Of a stretch of 5,295 bases of DNA, positions 1 through 5,295 are shown in pieces. This DNA is from Hyphomicrobiales bacterium (GTDB lineage: Bacteria > Pseudomonadota > Alphaproteobacteria > Rhizobiales > Afifellaceae). The translations under genes and the position numbers were made by a program. A model generated the notes under the pieces. That model was given only the letters and a program-made list of their open reading frames with translations, did no database searches and was not told the DNA's origin. Each line of letters starts with the position of its first letter. The stretch's first letter is position 1. The stretch covers positions 1 to 5,295 of the forward strand of contig JACCSN010000924.1 of assembly GCA_013812985.1 (NCBI GenBank). Reading direction: 5' to 3'.

Positions 1-635
<635 letters not shown>

Positions 636-639
<4 letters not shown>

Positions 640-1652
640 ACTCCGACGGAGAGATCCTCGTCGAAGCGCGTCGACTGCAAAAGCACTACCGCGTTTCGGG
701 CCGCCGCACCGGAAGCCAGATGCGCGCCGTCGACGGCGTCGATATTGCGATCCGCAAAGGCGAGACGCTCGGGCTCGTCGGCGAATCCGGTTGCGGAAAA
801 TCGACGCTCGGTCGGCTTCTGATCCGGCTCATCGAGCCGACCTCCGGATTGGTTCTCTATCAGGACGACGACCTGACGGCGCTCGGCCGGCGCGAACTCC
901 GGACCCGCCGCCGTGACCTGCAGATGATCTTCCAAGATCCATATGGTTCACTCAATCCGCGAAAGACGGCCGGGTCCACCATCCGTGAAGCTTTTGTGAT
1001 CCATGGTCTCGGAAACCGGGCCGAGCGCGTCAAATGGACGGCGCGCATGCTCGATCTGGTCGGGCTGCCGCAAGAGGCCGCAAACCGCTATCCACACGAA
1101 TTTTCCGGCGGGCAGCGACAGCGGATCGGGATCGCGCGTGCCCTCGCACTCCGGCCGAAGTTCGTGGTCTCCGACGAATCGGTGTCCGCCCTGGACGTCT
1201 CGGTGCAGTCGCAAATCATCAATCTGATGCAGGATCTGCAGGCCGAGTTCGGCCTCACCTACCTGTTCATTTCGCACAATCTTGCCGTCGTGCGGCACAT
1301 CTCGACGCGGATCGCTGTCATGTATCTTGGCCGCATCGTCGAGATCGGCGGGGCCGACGCGTTGTTTTCCAACCCGGTTCATCCTTATACGCGCGCTTTG
1401 CTGGCTTCCACCCCGACGGCGCATCCGCGCCATGCGAAAAAACGCGAGCTTCTGAAGGGTGACCCGCCAAGTCCTCTCGCGCTGCCGAAGGGCTGCCGGT
1501 TCGCGCCGCGCTGCCAGTATGCCGAGCCGCGCTGCGCCGGAACGGATCCAGCCCTTCGTGAAGTCTCACCCGGGCGGTCGGCCGCCTGCATCCGGGCCGA
1601 GGATCGGACGCTGCCTTCCTGGGTCCAAGAAATACATGCTCCTCGGGCGTGA
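636..1652 (+). CDS. Peptide-type ABC importer ATP-binding protein, DppF/OppF-like
   Basis: A complete 338-residue cytoplasmic ATPase, a normal length for DppF/OppF. It would pair with the upstream ATPase to drive import through two permeases not in the window. Motifs by residue are Walker [10 protein letters not shown] (49-57), Q-loop Gln100 in [13 protein letters not shown], signature FSGGQRQR (156-163), Walker B FVVSDE with Asp180 and Glu181, D-loop SALD (184-187), and H-loop His214 in FISHNL. The C-terminal oligopeptide extension has HPYTRALL (249-256) and a CX5CX6CX17C motif (Cys287, 293, 300, 318) matching the one in the partner, a possible Fe-S site. The start was chosen for its strong ribosome binding site, the ATGA overlap, and a family-like N-terminus. 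One oddity is that the usual DEPVSALD reads DESVSALD, with serine in place of the conserved proline; the catalytic Glu is intact. The substrate (dipeptide, oligopeptide or other) cannot be told from the ATPase. Confidence 0.95.
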
Positions 1653-1719
1653 TCCGCTGCCGACAAAAGTTGATCTGCCCGCCCGTTTCATCAGTCATCG
1701 CATGAGAGCGAGTTCCGCC

Positions 1720-2919
1720 ATGAGTTCTAGCCCCGCCGTTCTGCAGCAGCCCGTATCGAAAACGGCGGGCATGGAGGCCGTTCGAATCCGCGCCATCGCT
1801 GTCGTCCCGCTATCCGGGGACAGCCCGAAGGGCGGTTGGTCCTTTGAAATCGTGCCGGAGGATTCGATCCACGCTCTGATCGCCGTGCACACCGATGCCG
1901 GAATAACGGGCTACGGCAGCGTCTTCACCGATGGACGGCTGGTGCAAGCCGCCGTGAAGGTGCTCGAGCCGCTCTGGCGCGACGAGAATGCGCTCGAACC
2001 AGAGCGCGTCACCGAAAAGCTCAACCAGAACACGTTCTGGATGGGCCGCGGTGGTTCGCTGACGCACGCGATTAGCGGCATCGACATCGCGCTGTGGGAC
2101 ATTCTCGGCAAGGCGCTTGGGCAGCCGGTCGGAAGGCTCCTCGGCGGCATTTACCGTACTAAGGTGCTGCCGTATTGCTCTCTCCTTATGGAGGAGCCCG
2201 ACCGCATGCGCGAGGTCGTGGCGGAGTACCGCGCCCGCGGCTTTCGCGCCTTCAAGATCGGCTGGGGGCCGTTCGGGCGGCGCGACGACCTCCAGCTCGA
2301 CGAGGCGATCGTCGGCGCCGCACGCGCTGCGGCCGGAGAAGGAAACAAGCTCTTCGTCGATGCCGGCGCGAGCGACGCTCATTGGCCGAACGGGCTGAAA
2401 TGGGCAATCCGCACGGCCGACATGCTCAAAGCCTATAGCGTGGACTGGTTCGAGGAGGCGCTGCGACCCGATGCGATCGACGATTTCTGCGTATTGCGGC
2501 GCCAGAGCCCGGTCCCGATAGCCGGCGGCGAGGTGCTGACGCGGCGCCAAGCCTTCCTTCCCTGGTTTACGCGTGGCGCGCTCGATATCGTCCAGCCGGA
2601 CGTAACGAAGATGGGCGGCATCAGCGAACAACGCCGCGTCGCCTGGATGGCCGATGATTTCGGCGTGCGTTATGTCGGCCATGGCTGGAACACCGCGCTC
2701 GGCCTCGCAGCCGACCTGCAGCTCGCGGCCGCGCTCCCGCTCGTCGATTACGTCGAGTTCATCGGCGGCAGCGCCTACCTGGACGGAATTACCATCGATC
2801 CCTTCACGCTCGACGACGATGGCTATCTCGTCATCCCGAGCGCGCCGGGTCTCGGCGTCGAGCTCGATGTCGAGAAGATCCGGCGCTACAGCAGCGATCC
2901 CTCCGGTCTCGTCGGCTGA
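1720..2919 (+). CDS. Enolase-superfamily enzyme, mandelate racemase subgroup (probable acid-sugar-type dehydratase or racemase)
   Basis: A predicted cytoplasmic Mg2+ enzyme of 399 residues, close to the family's usual length. It would abstract the proton alpha to a carboxylate. An N-terminal capping domain (about 20-145) contains the family-typical GSLTHAISGIDIALWDILGK stretch. A TIM barrel follows, with Lys179 in AFKIGWG, metal ligands Asp214 (FVDAG), Glu245 or Glu246 (WFEEAL) and Glu271 (GGE), the dyad Asp294 (QPDVTKMGG) and His321 (VGHGWN), and Glu346 (YVEF). The His-Asp dyad places it in the mandelate racemase subgroup and argues against the dipeptide epimerases, which use lysines on both faces. 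Only one Lys of the usual KxK pair is present. The start is uncertain: ATG 1720 gives MSSSPAV, ATG 1702 adds six residues, and ATG 1771 gives MEAVRIR, which begins right at the first beta strand; none has a strong ribosome binding site. The frame is open back into the preceding gene, which reflects high GC. It lies 67 bases after the ABC ATPase. The substrate is unknown. Confidence 0.9.
   Translation: MSSSPAVLQQPVSKTAGMEAVRIRAIAVVPLSGDSPKGGWSFEIVPEDSIHALIAVHTDAGITGYGSVFTDGRLVQAAVKVLEPLWRDENALEPERVTEKLNQNTFWMGRGGSLTHAISGIDIALWDILGKALGQPVGRLLGGIYRTKVLPYCSLLMEEPDRMREVVAEYRARGFRAFKIGWGPFGRRDDLQLDEAIVGAARAAAGEGNKLFVDAGASDAHWPNGLKWAIRTADMLKAYSVDWFEEALRPDAIDDFCVLRRQSPVPIAGGEVLTRRQAFLPWFTRGALDIVQPDVTKMGGISEQRRVAWMADDFGVRYVGHGWNTALGLAADLQLAAALPLVDYVEFIGGSAYLDGITIDPFTLDDDGYLVIPSAPGLGVELDVEKIRRYSSDPSGLVG
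1732..1769. repeat. Perfect 9-bp inverted repeat near the start of the enolase-family gene
   Basis: CCCGCCGTT (1732-1740) and AACGGCGGG (1761-1769) are exact reverse complements separated by 20 bases. They lie between the candidate start codons at 1720 and 1771. In RNA this could form a GC-rich stem ending one base before the ATG at 1771. In DNA it could be a two-half-site operator. A 9-bp match at such spacing is expected about once by chance in a GC-rich window of this size, so function is unproven. Confidence 0.5.
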
Positions 2920-2963
2920 ACGCTTGCGGGCGGTATTTTTGGACTACGCGGGCTGCGGCCAAC

Positions 2964-2968
2964 GGGAG
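2964..2968 (+). promoter_or_regulatory. Ribosome binding site for the M81 metallohydrolase gene
   Basis: GGGAG lies 7 bases before the GTG at 2976. It supports a GTG start there, giving MARILIAECIQE, which is the expected family N-terminus. It sits in the 56-base gap after the enolase-family gene; no promoter or terminator was recognised in that gap. Confidence 0.75.
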
Positions 2969-2975
2969 CACAATT

Positions 2976-4478
2976 GTGGCACGGATTCTGATCGCCGAAT
3001 GCATCCAGGAGATATCCTCCTTCAATCCCAAACCGTCCGCCTATGCAAACTTCCGCATCCAAAGAGGGGATGAAGTGCTGATGCAGCGCGGTGAGGAATC
3101 GGCGATCGGCGGCGCCCTGAAGATCTTCGCTGAACGGCCGGAAATCAAAATCATTCCGGCATATAGCGCCGAAGCCGAAAGCGCCGGTCTCCTTTCGGCG
3201 GAGGGCTGGCAGCACCTCGCGACGGAGTTCCTCGACAGCGTGGCGGCTCGGATTGATGAAGCCGACGCCATTTATGTCTCGATGCACGGCGCCATGGCGG
3301 CGGATGGCGAACTCGACCCGGAAGGCTTTTTGCTGGAGCGCATCAGGGACCTTGCCGGACCCACGAAGCCGCTCGTCATTTCGCTCGACCTGCATGGCAT
3401 TCTCACCGACCGCATGCTGCGCCCGATCGAGGGCGTCGTCATGTACCACACCTACCCACATGTTGACATGAAGGACACCGGCCAGCGCGCCGCCCGGCTC
3501 CTCCTTGACATCATCGATCGCCGCCTTCGACCAACCATCGTGCGGGTGACGATCCCGGCGCTCGTCCGCGGCGACGAATTGATCACGCGAACAGGCTGCT
3601 ATGGCGACCTTATCCGCGAGGTCCGGCGGTTGGAGGGCGACGGTACGATTCTCGCCGGCGGCATCATGATCGGCAATCCGTTCACCGACGTACCGGAGCT
3701 CGGCAGTCAGATCGTGCTCGTCGCCGCCGGCGATGCCGAGCAGGCGACGGACGAAGCGGCCCGCATCGCTCGCGAGTTCTGGTCGGTGCGCCATCGCATG
3801 CAGGGCAAGCTTATCTCCGTCGAGCGGGCCGTCCTTCAAGCAAGATCCATGGCCGGCCCGGTGGCCTTCACGGACGCGGCCGACGCGCCCTCCTCCGGGG
3901 CGAGCGGCGATTCGAACGCCATCATCCGGGTGCTCCGCGAGTCAGGTTACAGCAAGCGCGTGCTTGCCCAGATTCTCGATCCAGCAGCCGCCAAGGCGGC
4001 GCACGAGGCCGGGGTCGGAGCGGAAATCAAAGTGCGGCTTGGCGGTTCGGTGGATCGGCGTTTCACCCCGATGGAAATCACCGCGACGGTTGAGACGCTG
4101 ACGCGCGGCGTTGGCCGCTACGAGACATGGCCCGGCGTCTACAATGCCGGACTGACGGCGGTCCTCGCATTCGACAATTTCACGCTCGTCGTGATCAGCC
4201 GGCCCGTGGCGCTTGTCGATCGCTCGCTCTACTACGCGAGTGGCATCGATCCTGAGAAATTCGACCTGATCGTTATAAAGAGTCCGCACTGCGAGTATCG
4301 GATGTTCGACGCTTGGGTCGAAAAGAATTTCAATGTTGATGCACCCGGGGCGACGTCGGCCAATCTCAAGAGCCTCGGCCATTCGATATGCCAGCGGCCG
4401 GTTTATCCATTGGATGAGAACGTGAGCTTCGAGCCGAAGCCGGTCCGCTATGTAAGCCGCCTGCACGCGCAGTCCTGA
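2976..4478 (+). CDS. M81-family metallopeptidase, MlrC-like
   Basis: A complete 500-residue protein of the M81 (MlrC) family, whose founding member cleaves linearised microcystin peptides in Sphingomonas. Most relatives have no known substrate. The N-terminal metal-binding domain (about 1-290) starts with ARILIAECIQEISSFNP, the family hallmark. It carries MHGAM (His104), SLDLHG (Asp138, His140) and YHTYPHVD (His158, His162). The spacing of Asp138, His140 and His162 equals that of the zinc ligands recalled for Sphingomonas MlrC (Asp167, His169, His191). The MlrC C-terminal domain (about 295-490) begins at FTDAADAPSSGASGDSNAII and contains IKSPHCEYRMFD. No signal peptide or membrane segment is seen, so it is likely cytoplasmic. 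The GTG start has a good ribosome binding site. Placement behind a peptide-type importer fits hydrolysis of an imported peptide or amide. The exact reaction is unknown, and microcystin activity should not be assumed. Confidence 0.93.
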   Translation: MARILIAECIQEISSFNPKPSAYANFRIQRGDEVLMQRGEESAIGGALKIFAERPEIKIIPAYSAEAESAGLLSAEGWQHLATEFLDSVAARIDEADAIYVSMHGAMAADGELDPEGFLLERIRDLAGPTKPLVISLDLHGILTDRMLRPIEGVVMYHTYPHVDMKDTGQRAARLLLDIIDRRLRPTIVRVTIPALVRGDELITRTGCYGDLIREVRRLEGDGTILAGGIMIGNPFTDVPELGSQIVLVAAGDAEQATDEAARIAREFWSVRHRMQGKLISVERAVLQARSMAGPVAFTDAADAPSSGASGDSNAIIRVLRESGYSKRVLAQILDPAAAKAAHEAGVGAEIKVRLGGSVDRRFTPMEITATVETLTRGVGRYETWPGVYNAGLTAVLAFDNFTLVVISRPVALVDRSLYYASGIDPEKFDLIVIKSPHCEYRMFDAWVEKNFNVDAPGATSANLKSLGHSICQRPVYPLDENVSFEPKPVRYVSRLHAQS

Positions 4479-4574
4479 CCCTCGCGCGCGGTCGCGCCGG
4501 CCGGCCGTCTTCGCGCCTACCTCGCCGAGGCTCGCAAAGCGCCGAGTTCGGCCTTGAACATCGGAGTGAATTAC
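4479..4574 (+). other. Intergenic spacer between the M81 and CocE-like genes
   Basis: A 96-base very GC-rich gap. It holds a small stem (GCGCG 4484-4488 with CGCGC 4493-4497) and a 10-base palindrome CGGCCGGCCG (4498-4507). Neither is followed by a T run, so an intrinsic terminator is not supported. No promoter was recognised. The spacer has no stop codon in the frame shared by the two flanking genes. Confidence 0.6.
4563..4566 (+). promoter_or_regulatory. Ribosome binding site for the CocE-like hydrolase gene
   Basis: GGAG lies 8 bases before the GTG at 4575. It favours that start over the in-frame GTG at 4566, which would leave no room for a binding site, and over the TTG at 4554. Confidence 0.6.
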
Positions 4575-5295
4575 GTGCGGATCGTCCAAGACCTGCCGCG
4601 AAAAGTTTGCGAGATCGAGAATGTCTGGATCCTGCTTCGGGACGGAACGCGGCTCGCGGCGCGCGTCTGGATGCCGGAAGACGCCGAGCGGGAACCCGTG
4701 CCCGCCATCCTGGAATACATTCCCTACCGCAAACGCGATTTCACCACCGCTCGCGACGAGCCGATGCACCGCTACTTCGCCGGCCACGGTTATGCGGCAG
4801 TCCGAGTCGACATGCGAGGTTCAGGTGATTCCGACGGCATCCTGCTCGACGAATACCTCCCGCAGGAGCTGGACGACGGCTGCGAGGTGATCGCCTGGCT
4901 TGCCCGTCAGCCCTGGTGCAACGGCGCCGTAGGCATGATGGGCAATTCCTGGGGCGGCTTTAATGCGCTGCAAGTCGCGGCGCTGAGGCCTGAATCCCTC
5001 AAGGCCCTCATCACCTCCTGCTCAACCGACGACCGCTACGCCGACGACATGCATTATATGGGTGGGTGCCTCCTCAACGATAATCTGGACTGGGGGTCGA
5101 CTTTCTTCGCGCTCCTGCCGCGCGCTCCGGACCCGCTGATTATCGGCGAGAGATGGCGTCAAATATGGCTTGAGCGGCTTGCAGGAGTGGAAGAGCCGGT
5201 TTCCAGATGGCTCAGCCACCAACGGCGCGACGCTTTCTGGAAGCACGGCTCCGTCTGCGAGGATTACGGCGCGATCGCCTGCCCGGTGCTCGCGG
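4575..5295 (+). CDS. CocE/NonD-family (X-Pro dipeptidyl-peptidase S15-like) serine hydrolase (3' partial)
   Basis: The first 240 residues of an alpha/beta hydrolase of the CocE/NonD group, cut by the window end; full members are usually well over 500 residues. These enzymes cleave esters or amides, as in cocaine esterase, X-prolyl peptidases and cephalosporin acylases. Visible are the N-terminal strand IENVWILLRDGTRLAARVWMP, YIPYRKRD (Tyr48 or Tyr51, where family members supply an oxyanion-hole tyrosine), DMRGSGDSDG (79-88), LPQELDDGCEVIAWLARQPW, and the nucleophile elbow GNSWGG with Ser125. The catalytic Asp and His and the C-terminal jelly-roll domain lie beyond the window. The inserted helical cap region seems to begin after about residue 155. 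No signal peptide is seen, so a cytoplasmic site is likely. The GTG start is chosen for its GGAG site and family-like N-terminus (MRIVQDLPRKV). It follows the M81 gene by 96 bases in the same reading frame. The substrate is unknown; a role in degrading the imported compound is inferred from position. Confidence 0.92.
   Translation, partial: MRIVQDLPRKVCEIENVWILLRDGTRLAARVWMPEDAEREPVPAILEYIPYRKRDFTTARDEPMHRYFAGHGYAAVRVDMRGSGDSDGILLDEYLPQELDDGCEVIAWLARQPWCNGAVGMMGNSWGGFNALQVAALRPESLKALITSCSTDDRYADDMHYMGGCLLNDNLDWGSTFFALLPRAPDPLIIGERWRQIWLERLAGVEEPVSRWLSHQRRDAFWKHGSVCEDYGAIACPVLA

Noticed and set aside
1459..1719. In-frame upstream extension of the enolase-family gene
   Set aside because: It lies largely inside the preceding ATPase gene in another frame, and its residues do not resemble the enolase capping domain.
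1653..1719. Possible promoter in the gap before the enolase-family gene
   Set aside because: A TTGATC sequence is present, but no plausible -10 element stands at the right distance.
1810..2682. Long minus-strand open frame (290 residues) opposite the enolase-family gene
   Set aside because: It mirrors a clearly recognisable plus-strand enzyme, encodes no recognisable domain, and is the usual antisense shadow of GC-rich codon use.
2886..3839. Long minus-strand open frame (317 residues) opposite the M81 gene
   Set aside because: Composition is typical of an antisense shadow and it shows no known motif; the plus strand carries a complete M81 protein.
4484..4507. Short stem and CGGCCGGCCG palindrome after the M81 gene, considered as a terminator
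   Set aside because: The stem is only 5 bp and no T run follows; such patterns are common in GC-rich spacers.
3942..4787. Minus-strand open frame (281 residues) crossing the gap between the M81 and CocE-like genes
   Set aside because: It overlaps two well-supported plus-strand genes and shows no family motif.

Overview
The window is GC-rich, with strong G/C preference at third codon positions. It is read entirely from the + strand as a tightly packed run of five genes. Gene content, compact layout and protein style point to an alphaproteobacterium, most likely of the Rhizobiales (Rhizobium/Sinorhizobium/Mesorhizobium type). That assignment is inferred from reading the proteins, not from a search. 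No RNA genes, insertion sequences, CRISPR arrays or phage genes were seen.

Layout. (1) Positions 1-639 hold the C-terminal part of a DppD/OppD-like ATPase of a peptide-type ABC importer, cut by the window edge. (2) Positions 636-1652 hold its partner DppF/OppF-like ATPase, joined by an ATGA stop/start overlap. (3) Positions 1720-2919 hold an enolase-superfamily enzyme of the mandelate racemase subgroup, with metal ligands and a His-Asp dyad visible. (4) Positions 2976-4478 hold a complete M81-family (MlrC-like) metallohydrolase with a GTG start. (5) Positions 4575 to the end hold the N-terminal 240 residues of a CocE/NonD-type serine hydrolase, cut by the window end.

The gaps between genes are 67, 56 and 96 bases, all on one strand, and no convincing intrinsic terminator lies between them. 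The five genes therefore probably form one operon or one functional cluster. The permease and substrate-binding genes should lie upstream of the window.

The simplest joint reading is import of a peptide-like or amide/ester-containing compound by the ABC system, followed by cytoplasmic breakdown. The M81 metallohydrolase and the CocE-type serine hydrolase would cleave amide or ester bonds. The enolase-family enzyme would abstract a proton alpha to a carboxylate, causing dehydration or epimerisation. None of the three enzymes shows a signal peptide, which fits import before hydrolysis. The substrate cannot be read from the sequence.

Points worth a second look are the enzyme combination itself, an enolase-family active site with only one lysine of the usual KxK pair, a perfect 9-bp inverted repeat between two candidate starts of the enolase-family gene, four-cysteine motifs at the C-termini of both ATPases, a Pro-to-Ser change after the Walker B motif of the second ATPase, and a suspicious reading frame in the first 90 bases.
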